A stretch of 5,827 nt of DNA from Collinsella sp. (GTDB taxonomy: Bacteria > Actinomycetota > Coriobacteriia > Coriobacteriales > Coriobacteriaceae). Shown piece by piece: positions 1 through 4,377 of the stretch (within the stretch, counting starts at the first letter, position 1; every line of letters starts with the position of its first letter). The position numbers and the translations under genes are program-made. The stretch lies in the NCBI GenBank assembly GCA_019419485.1, contig DXZV01000117.1:1-5827 (forward strand). Reading direction: 5' to 3'. The notes beneath the pieces are model-generated. The model saw only the letters and a list, made by a program, of their open reading frames with translations. It did not search any database and had not been told where the DNA came from.

Positions 1-381
1 GGCGCGCACCACCTGAGCCTCGCTAATCTGCGCCAACGCACGTGCCTGCGCGACCTCATCGGAAATCGGCGCCGAGGAGTCAGCTGCAACGGTGAGCTTG
101 GCGCGCGTCGTGCGCGTGGTACGGCGCTTTGGCTTGGTGACCTCCTCGCCGTCAGCGGCAGGCTTGGCCGTGCGGCGCGTGCGCTTGGGCTTTGCCGGAG
201 CAGCCTCCTCACCAGTTGCAGACACGGCCTTCTCAGCCGCTACAGGCATAGGCGTCGAAGCAGCCTTAGGCGTCTCAGGAGCCGAGGCTTGAGCGGGCGC
301 CGCGACCTGGTCCGACGCAACCGGTGCAGCGGGAGCGGCCTGCGTCGTCGTTATTTCGTTTTCTTGCTGTTGATCAGACAC
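1..381 (-). CDS. N-terminal 127 codons of a protein with a disordered basic extension, possibly transcription termination factor Rho (truncated by window edge)
   Basis: An open frame runs from a GTG at 379-381 to the window edge without a stop. An in-frame TGA at 391-393 leaves GTG as the only reasonable start. The protein begins MSDQQQENE. It continues as an Ala/Pro/Thr/Glu-rich stretch to about residue 60 and then has two basic clusters, PKRTRRTAKP (65-74) and KPKRRTTRTTRAK (83-95). From about residue 105 a more regular, probably helical part begins (ISDEVAQARALAQISEAQ). No catalytic domain is in view. Long, low-complexity, Lys/Arg-rich N-terminal extensions are known for Rho of high-GC Gram-positive bacteria, and the wording resembles Coriobacterial Rho; that is recognition, not proof. 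Other proteins with such extensions (IF-2, RNase E/G, topoisomerase) cannot be excluded. No good Shine-Dalgarno sequence lies within 5-12 nt of the GTG; the nearest purine run (AAAAGAAAG) is about 14-20 nt upstream. Being a real gene is likely; the Rho identity is uncertain. Confidence 0.55.
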   Translation of the reverse strand, partial: MSDQQQENEITTTQAAPAAPVASDQVAAPAQASAPETPKAASTPMPVAAEKAVSATGEEAAPAKPKRTRRTAKPAADGEEVTKPKRRTTRTTRAKLTVAADSSAPISDEVAQARALAQISEAQVVRA

Positions 382-518
382 AGTGTTTGCTCAACTTTCT
401 TTTCAAGCCCTGTGATCACATGCTCCCTGCATAAACCTTCAGGGCGGCTAAACAGTCTAGTTCCGTTCAAAACGACGGACATCATTGATCTGTATCGAGA
501 TGATTGCGTCAACTACGC
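382..518 (-). promoter_or_regulatory. Probable 5' leader of the truncated (Rho-like) gene
   Basis: If the promoter at 525-552 is real, about 137 nt are transcribed before the GTG start. The leader contains two short hairpins: TCCGT/ACGGA (462-466 with 475-479, loop of 8) and CCCTG/CAGGG (425-429 with 440-444, loop of 10). It also has a perfect 10-bp palindrome, TGTGATCACA, at 411-420, about 30 nt before the start codon. A 44-codon frame starting with two ATGs (483-485, then 480-482) crosses the gene start out of frame and stops at 351-353. rho genes are often autogenously controlled through their leaders, so a regulatory role is plausible, but nothing here matches a named riboswitch. Confidence 0.3.
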
Positions 519-524
519 AGCGTT

Positions 525-552
525 AGTGTAACACAACCGCCGCCACCTGCAA
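525..552 (-). promoter_or_regulatory. Candidate sigma-70-type promoter for the truncated minus-strand gene
   Basis: On the minus strand TTGCAG (547-552) is followed after 16 nt by TACACT (525-530). Each box matches four of six consensus bases. Transcription would begin near 518. It is the best pair I found upstream of the GTG start and lies outside the inverted-repeat element. Prediction by eye only. Confidence 0.35.
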
Positions 553-585
553 CTTAGTCATTGGGGACGTTCTTAAACGACTAGT

Positions 586-603
586 CAAAAGGGACACTCT
601 TTG
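586..603. repeat. Short GGGACA hairpin related to the terminator repeats elsewhere in the window
   Basis: The sequence CAAAAGGGACACTCTTTG can fold with CAAAG/CTTTG arms and one bulged A. It aligns with the core of the two terminator repeats at 3603-3645 and 4323-4364 (CAAAGGGGACA, then GGCAC, then CTTTG), with one substitution in the left arm and a loop three bases shorter. Just before it are a GGGGAC motif at 563-568 and a perfect 8-bp palindrome GACTAGTC at 579-586. No T-tract follows on either strand, so it is unlikely to be a terminator. It looks like a degenerate member of the same dispersed hairpin family. Confidence 0.4.
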
Positions 604-635
604 TTTGCCACCCACAAATCTGACTGCCTCCGCCA

Positions 636-785
636 AAACTATGGCGGTTTACTACGATGAATCGCTCAACCGCGACCACTCCGAAACTTGTTGAACTAAA
701 ACCGCAGGTAGATGCCTTGCACTTTTTAGCAAAACGCCGGCGTGGTTAGAATTCCTCAATTCATCGTAGTAAACTGGCATAGTTT
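636..785. repeat. 150-bp palindromic element with 27-bp terminal inverted repeats
   Basis: The left arm (636-662) begins AAACTATGGCGGTTTACTAC. The reverse complement of the right arm (759-785) begins AAACTATGCCAGTTTACTAC. The 27-nt arms match at 25 positions; the two differences are at arm positions 9 and 11. Similarity resumes inward after an 11-nt unmatched stretch of equal length on both sides: ACCAC, one variable base, then CCG (675-683 and the complement of 738-746). The related arms are thus about 49 nt, around a core of roughly 52 nt (685-736) that includes a TTGC/GCAA mini-hairpin (718-733). There is no useful ORF, no transposase and no clear target-site duplication. It could be a MITE-like element, a dispersed intergenic palindrome, or a structured RNA read through from argS. 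The inverted repeat is certain; its nature is inference. Confidence 0.75.
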
Positions 786-830
786 CGTATTTCCAGCAGT
801 TCCAAATTCATCAATACGTCGGCGTTTGCG

Positions 831-863
831 AAAAAAGCCCGACCTCCGTAGGAGATCGGGCTT
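831..863 (-). terminator. Rho-independent terminator of argS
   Basis: In minus-strand RNA the stem AAGCCCGAUCUCC pairs with GGAGGUCGGGCUU around a three-base UAC loop. That gives 13 pairs, 12 Watson-Crick and one U-G. The stem (835-863) runs directly into four more U residues (831-834). It lies about 45 nt beyond the argS stop codon. Confidence 0.9.
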
Positions 864-908
864 ATAGGGCTCAGTCAAACCAAACCAACGCAGTCAAACG
901 ACCAGCGC

Positions 909-2762
909 TTACATCTGCTCGGGGGCAGAAACGCCAACGAGGGTAAGCACCAGGGCGAGCGTCACACGGACGGCGTCGCAGGCGGCCAGACGGGCGCGCG
1001 AGAGCTCAGGGTCGACGGGACGGCCCTCGCTCGGAAGGACCTGGCAGGCGGCGTAGAAGCTGTGGAAGTCGCCAGCGAGCTCCTCGGCAAAGTGCGTCAG
1101 GCGGAACGGGGCGCGATCGCGAGCACAGCTACCGATGAGGTCGGTGAGCTCGTTGAGCTTACGCGAAAGGGCAAGCTCGGTCGGGTCGGTCAGCAGCGAG
1201 TAATCGACGTTCTCGCCAATAGCCTTCTCGGCGACGGCCTTCATGCCCATCTCGGCGGCCTGCTCGGCGGTAACGTCTGCGGCACGACGCAGGATGGAGC
1301 ACACGCGAGCGTGAGCGTACTGCACGTAGTACACCGGGTTGGAGTTGTCGCGCTTCTTGACGGCCTCGATATCGAAGTCGACCATCTGGTTGGAGCTCTT
1401 GGAGATGAGCGTGTAGCGAGCAGCGTCGGAGCCGACCTCGTCGACGAGCTCCTGCAGGGTCACCATGGTGCCCTTGCGCTTGGACATACGGACGGGCTTG
1501 CCGTTGCGCAGCAGGTTGACGAGCTGGCCCAGCAGAACCTCAAACTTGCCGGGATAGCCAAGAGCGTCACAGACGCAGCGGACGCGCTCGATGTAGCCGT
1601 GGTGGTCGGCGCCCCAGATGTCGATGACGTGGTCGACGCGCTGGAACTTATCCCAGTGATAGGCGACGTCGGAGGCGAAGTAGGTGTACTCGCCGTCGGA
1701 CTTGATCAGGACGCGGTCCTTGTCGTCGCCCAGATCGGTGGAGCGGAACCACAGGGCGCCGTCCTTGGTGTAGAGGTAGCCCATCTTGTCGAGCTTCTCA
1801 AAAGCGCGGTCGACGGCGGAGGTGCCGGCGGTCTCGCCCTCGGTGTCCTTCACATACAGCGAGCGCTCGGAGTACCAACGATCGAAGTCGCAGTTGACGG
1901 CGTGGCAGAGGTCGCGCATGTTATCGACCATCTTTACATAGCCGCGCTCGCGGAAGCTCTCCATGCGCTCCTGAGGATCGGCGTTGACCCACTTATCGCC
2001 GTCGGTGCGCCAGAACTCGGCGGCCTCGTCGATGATGTAGTCGCCGCCGTAAGAGTCCTTGCCCAAGGTCTCGGCAAAGTTGTCCTGATACGGATGGGTC
2101 TCGGGGTGCTCGTCGTTCTCGTCGGCAACAAAGGCGTCACGGTCGGCGATCAGCAGCTTGTGAGCCTCGTCGATATCAACGCCCTGCTTGGCGATGATAT
2201 CGGCAAGCTGCATATAGCGCGTGCTGATGGAGTTGCCGAAGGTGTTCATCTGAGAGCCGTGGTCATTGATGTAGAACTCACGCTGGATCTCATAGCCGGC
2301 GTGGTCCATAACGCGGCAGAGCGAATCGCCCAGCGCGGCCCAGCGGCCGTGGCCGATGTGCATGGGGCCGACGGGGTTGGCGGAAACGAACTCGACCTGG
2401 GTCTTCAGGCCACCACCGACGTTGGACTTAGCGAAGTCCATGCCCTTCTCGCGAGCCTCGCCAAAGATGGCATTCTTGACGGCAACGGAGAGGTAGAAGT
2501 TGATGAAACCGGGGCCTGCGATCTCAACCTTCTCGATCGCGGGATCCTCGGGCATATGGGCAACGATGGCCTCGGCGATCTTGCGCGGGGCGCAGTGGGC
2601 CAGCTTGGCGGACTTCAGGGCCATGGTAGAGGTCCACTCGCCATGAGAAGTGTCAGCCGGTCGCTCGATAGCGCAATCGTCAAGTTCAAATGCGGAAAGG
2701 TCGCCGGCCTCCTGGGCCGCAGCAAGCGCAGCGCGTACCAGCTCTTCAATCTTCTCGGGCAT
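909..2762 (-). CDS. argS: Arginyl-tRNA synthetase (class Ia), complete, 617 aa
   Basis: Charges tRNA-Arg with arginine using ATP, in the cytoplasm. An N-terminal additional domain covers about residues 1-95. The class I catalytic fold follows, with SANPVGPMHIGHGR at 128-140 carrying the HIGH signature (135-138), then FYINDHGSQ (163-171), ASDVAYHW (363-370), WGADHHGY (383-390) and MSKRKG (426-431), the degenerate KMSKS loop usual in this family. NPVYYVQYAHAR (475-486) opens the C-terminal DALR anticodon-binding helical domain. The C-terminus GVSAPEQM is close to the family's usual GVSAPERM. At 617 aa the length is within the normal range. The frame is open back to an ATG at 2831, but the ATG at 2762 is preferred: MPEKIEELVR is a normal ArgRS beginning and AAGGAGG sits just before it. 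Transcribed alone, with its own terminator, and divergent from the CarD gene. No T-box motif is seen in the leader. Confidence 0.97.
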   Translation of the reverse strand: MPEKIEELVRAALAAAQEAGDLSAFELDDCAIERPADTSHGEWTSTMALKSAKLAHCAPRKIAEAIVAHMPEDPAIEKVEIAGPGFINFYLSVAVKNAIFGEAREKGMDFAKSNVGGGLKTQVEFVSANPVGPMHIGHGRWAALGDSLCRVMDHAGYEIQREFYINDHGSQMNTFGNSISTRYMQLADIIAKQGVDIDEAHKLLIADRDAFVADENDEHPETHPYQDNFAETLGKDSYGGDYIIDEAAEFWRTDGDKWVNADPQERMESFRERGYVKMVDNMRDLCHAVNCDFDRWYSERSLYVKDTEGETAGTSAVDRAFEKLDKMGYLYTKDGALWFRSTDLGDDKDRVLIKSDGEYTYFASDVAYHWDKFQRVDHVIDIWGADHHGYIERVRCVCDALGYPGKFEVLLGQLVNLLRNGKPVRMSKRKGTMVTLQELVDEVGSDAARYTLISKSSNQMVDFDIEAVKKRDNSNPVYYVQYAHARVCSILRRAADVTAEQAAEMGMKAVAEKAIGENVDYSLLTDPTELALSRKLNELTDLIGSCARDRAPFRLTHFAEELAGDFHSFYAACQVLPSEGRPVDPELSRARLAACDAVRVTLALVLTLVGVSAPEQM

Positions 2763-2766
2763 AGAT

Positions 2767-2773
2767 CCTCCTT
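2767..2773 (-). promoter_or_regulatory. Strong ribosome binding site that fixes the argS start
   Basis: On the minus strand AAGGAGG is followed by ATCT and then ATG (2762). No comparable site precedes the alternative in-frame ATG at 2831, whose 23 extra residues do not resemble an ArgRS N-terminus. Confidence 0.85.
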
Positions 2774-2829
2774 GTGTTAAAGCCCCCGAGCTCTTGGTCA
2801 CTCGTAGGGCAAAAGCCAGAGTTTGTAGC

Positions 2830-2858
2830 ACTCTATCACAAGCGATAGCTACTGTCGC
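2830..2858 (-). promoter_or_regulatory. Candidate argS promoter
   Basis: On the minus strand GCGACA (2853-2858), a 17-nt spacer and TAGAGT (2830-2835) resemble sigma-70 boxes, with four matches each. This would give a leader of about 60 nt. A competing extended -10, TGCTACAAA, lies just downstream but lacks a -35. Prediction by eye. Confidence 0.25.
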
Positions 2859-2893
2859 AGGGTAAAGCTAATAGATATTGCATATGCACAAAA

Positions 2894-2923
2894 TTGACTA
2901 CCGCTCTTGCGCGGCTGTACAAA
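2894..2923 (+). promoter_or_regulatory. Candidate distal promoter for the CarD-family gene
   Basis: TTGACT (2894-2899), an 18-nt spacer and TACAAA (2918-2923). The -35 box is a near match and the -10 is moderate. It would give a leader of about 175 nt before the ATG at 3105. Confidence 0.25.
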
Positions 2924-3061
2924 GTTGACGGTTTGCCTGCAGTTTATACACGTTCCGGAAATGCATAAACGTTTGGATAAGCCGTTCTATTTATCGAATA
3001 CTCTAACCTATCGGAGTTGTGTGCTTTTCCTGCATAAAGTAAGGGTTTCCGCACGTCAGCG

Positions 3062-3070
3062 TGGTATTCT
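3062..3070 (+). promoter_or_regulatory. Candidate proximal extended -10 promoter for the CarD-family gene
   Basis: TGG followed by TATTCT forms an extended -10 element. No clear -35 lies 16-18 nt upstream. Transcription would begin near 3077 with a leader under 30 nt that includes the ribosome binding site. Confidence 0.3.
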
Positions 3071-3104
3071 AGACATACGCAAATTCGTATAAGTTGGAGG
3101 TAGC

Positions 3105-3590
3105 ATGTTCTCAATCGGTCAACACGTCATTCATCCGGGTCAGGGGGTCTGCACCGTCGTCGGTTTTAGGGACGACACACCGCAGCCCATGCTGTTGCTC
3201 GAGACCAAGCAGGGACATGCGCAGACGATTCTCATGTACCCCGTGGCGCAGGCCGATCGTTTGCATGCCGCCATCTCCCAGCAAGATGCCGAGCACCTGT
3301 TGAACCACTACGACGAGCTGGAGTGCGACACCTTTACCGAGCGCAACAGCTCGCTGGAGGAGACGCACTTTAAGCAGCAGCTCAAGCTGGGTGCGCCCGA
3401 GACGGTCCGTGTGGCAAAAACCATGATGCACCGTATTCGCCAGGCCGAGGAAGCAGATAAAAAGCCCAGCTCTTACTACATGCGCGTACTCAAGGAGGCC
3501 AAGCGCCGTTCCATCGAGGAGTTCGCTGTGGCCCTGGGCGTCACCGAGGAGGACGCCGAAGCCCGCCTATCCCAAGCCGCCCTCAACTAA
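3105..3590 (+). CDS. CarD/CdnL-family transcriptional regulator, 161 aa
   Basis: CarD-type proteins bind the beta subunit of RNA polymerase through an N-terminal Tudor-like domain and stabilise the open promoter complex with a C-terminal helical DNA-binding domain. The N-terminus fits: MFSIGQHVIHPGQGVCTVVG (1-20) has the family's hydrophobic-G-x-x-V then HPxxG pattern (usually YPxxG), followed by a short beta-rich part to about residue 50. Residues 60-155 are helical and charged. LGAPETVRVAKTMMHRI (95-111) aligns with the conserved SGD...VAEVVRDL helix, and VLKEAKRRSIEEFAVAL (128-144) with the final ML..A..iL..EL segment. Length is typical. The protein has no tryptophan; the position of the family's minor-groove wedge Trp falls at about Ser82 in my hand alignment. 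GGAGG (3096-3100) four nt before ATG sets the start. A terminator follows at once, so it is probably monocistronic. Target genes cannot be deduced. Confidence 0.85.
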   Translation: MFSIGQHVIHPGQGVCTVVGFRDDTPQPMLLLETKQGHAQTILMYPVAQADRLHAAISQQDAEHLLNHYDELECDTFTERNSSLEETHFKQQLKLGAPETVRVAKTMMHRIRQAEEADKKPSSYYMRVLKEAKRRSIEEFAVALGVTEEDAEARLSQAALN

Positions 3591-3602
3591 CCCATCCGCG
3601 CC

Positions 3603-3646
3603 AAAAACCACCACAAAGGGGACAGGCACCTTTGTGGTGGTTTTTT
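3603..3646 (+). terminator. Terminator hairpin after the CarD-family gene (GGGGACA repeat copy 1)
   Basis: A perfect 17-bp stem (3603-3619 with 3629-3645) encloses the 9-nt loop GGACAGGCA. It ends in six T (3641-3646) and begins with five A, so it could also stop transcription from the opposite strand. It starts 12 nt beyond the CarD stop codon. Its bases 3611-3645 recur identically at 4330-4364. Confidence 0.88.
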
Positions 3647-3664
3647 CGTTCTAGTCGTTCTAGT
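3647..3664 (+). repeat. Tandem 9-bp direct repeat upstream of the HD gene
   Basis: CGTTCTAGT occurs twice in a row directly after the terminator and about 45 nt before the HD-protein start. A weak promoter (TTCGTT at 3645-3650, 16-nt spacer, TATTCA at 3667-3672) overlaps it. The repeat could be a regulator site or slippage; nothing distinguishes these. Confidence 0.35.
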
Positions 3665-3707
3665 AGTATTCATTCTTAGCGATACCTGCGAGCACAAGGA
3701 GTCTTTT

Positions 3708-4307
3708 ATGGCAGAGCCACTTTCCGCCGGAATCACCCGCGACCGTGCGTTCGAATTGCTCAACGAGCACAATAAGGACCCGTTCCACATCACCCACGGC
3801 GAAACGGTCGAGGGCACCATGCGCTACTTTGCGCGCGAGTTCGACCCCGAGAACGAGGAGTTTTGGGGCATCGTCGGTCTGCTGCACGACCTAGATTGGG
3901 AGGAGCATGAGGACGACCCCATGAACCACACCATCTATGCGGCCGAGATCCTTGAAGGCGAGGGCGCCTCTCCCGATCTCATTCGCGCCATTCAGACGCA
4001 CACGTCGGACTTCAACACCTCGCTGCCCAAGCCCGAGCTGCAGATGGAAAAGATCCTGTTTGCCTGCGACGAGCTCACCGGCTTGATCGGTGCTGCCGTC
4101 ATCATGCGTCCGAGTAAGAGCGTCATGGACTTTACGACCAAGTCGCTCAAGAAAAAGTTCAAGGACAAGCGCTTTGCCGCCGGCTGCTCGCGCGACGTGA
4201 TTACGCAGGGTGCCGAGATGCTGGGCTGGGAGCTCCCCGAGCTCTTTGACCGCACCATAGCGGCCATGCAGTCCTTCGCCCCCGACCGCGATACCTTCCA
4301 GGCCTAA
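3708..4307 (+). CDS. HD-superfamily predicted hydrolase of unknown substrate, 199 aa
   Basis: HD-domain proteins are metal-dependent phosphohydrolases. Candidate metal ligands visible here are His30, the His60-Asp61 pair in GLLHDLDW (57-64), His74, His98 and Asp121 in ACDELTGLIGAA (119-130). The order H...HD...D fits the fold. The pattern LLHDLD, then H..AA.IL, then a DELTGLI motif and RPSKS (134-138), then FAAGCSRD (156-163), matches what I know of the small stand-alone family of predicted HD hydrolases (COG2316 type), about 190-200 aa, with no assigned substrate. No signal peptide or membrane segment is visible, so it is probably cytosolic. AAGGAG (3696-3701) six nt before the ATG supports the start. 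It sits between two copies of the GGGGACA terminator repeat and is probably transcribed alone. (p)ppGpp, nucleotide or cyclic dinucleotide hydrolysis would be guesses only. Confidence 0.88.
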   Translation: MAEPLSAGITRDRAFELLNEHNKDPFHITHGETVEGTMRYFAREFDPENEEFWGIVGLLHDLDWEEHEDDPMNHTIYAAEILEGEGASPDLIRAIQTHTSDFNTSLPKPELQMEKILFACDELTGLIGAAVIMRPSKSVMDFTTKSLKKKFKDKRFAAGCSRDVITQGAEMLGWELPELFDRTIAAMQSFAPDRDTFQA

Positions 4308-4322
4308 CCGCCCACGCCACCT

Positions 4323-4364
4323 AAAACCGCCACAAAGGGGACAGGCACCTTTGTGGTGGTTTTT
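4323..4364. terminator. Bidirectional terminator between the HD gene and proA (GGGGACA repeat copy 2)
   Basis: The stem 4323-4338 with 4348-4363 has 16 pairs, one of them G-U in plus-strand RNA (G4329), around the same loop GGACAGGCA as copy 1. It ends in TTTTT on the plus strand (4360-4364) and has AAAA at its left foot, so it can terminate the convergent HD gene (stop at 4305-4307) and proA (stop at 4378-4380). In minus-strand RNA the G-U becomes an A-C mismatch, weakening that side slightly. Bases 4330-4364 are identical to 3611-3645. Confidence 0.85.
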
Positions 4365-4377
4365 GTTTGCGCGGGCG

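Larger units (their letters stand above)
382..908. other. 527-bp intergenic region between argS and the 5'-truncated minus-strand gene
   Basis: This gap holds no convincing protein gene. Read on the minus strand, from argS towards the next gene, it contains the argS terminator (831-863), a 150-bp inverted-repeat element (636-785), a GGGAC hairpin and a related GGGGAC motif (563-603), a candidate promoter (525-552) and a leader of about 140 nt. It is visibly more AT-rich than the flanking coding sequence. The pieces are annotated separately. Confidence 0.7.
2763..3104. promoter_or_regulatory. 342-bp divergent regulatory region between argS and the CarD-family gene
   Basis: The region is AT-rich and has no supported gene. 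Candidate promoters are listed separately. Other visible structure is minor: a CTATC/GATAG hairpin (2833-2837 with 2844-2848), small palindromes TTCCGGAA (2953-2960) and AAACGTTT (2967-2974), and GATAA/TTATC (2976-2980 with 2991-2995) spaced by 10 nt. None matches a regulator site I can name. Confidence 0.6.

Noticed and set aside
411..420. TGTGATCACA palindrome as a CRP-type operator
   Set aside because: CRP sites have TGTGA and TCACA separated by six bases; here the halves abut. A 10-bp palindrome alone is weak evidence.
289..531. 80-codon plus-strand frame across the leader of the truncated gene
   Set aside because: It overlaps the opposite-strand coding start and leader, has no ribosome site and encodes no recognisable motif.
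636..785. CRISPR array or transposase remnant at the inverted-repeat element
   Set aside because: The repeats are inverted, not direct; there are only two arms, no regular spacers and no coding remnant.
1062..2780. 572-codon open frame on the plus strand
   Set aside because: It is antisense to argS across its length. Its Leu/Val/Gly/Ala-rich sequence has no domain pattern and follows from the high-GC codon use of argS, which has unmistakable family motifs.
2763..2831. 23-codon N-terminal extension of argS from the ATG at 2831
   Set aside because: The ATG at 2762 has an AAGGAGG site and a normal ArgRS N-terminus. The extension has neither and overlaps the probable argS promoter.
2763..2900. 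T-box riboswitch in the argS leader
   Set aside because: Aminoacyl-tRNA synthetase genes of Gram-positive bacteria often have one, but I find no T-box antiterminator sequence, specifier-like stem or leader terminator here.
2907..3092. 61-codon plus-strand frame (TTG start) between argS and the CarD gene
   Set aside because: No Shine-Dalgarno, rare start codon, AT-rich promoter-like sequence and no protein-like pattern.
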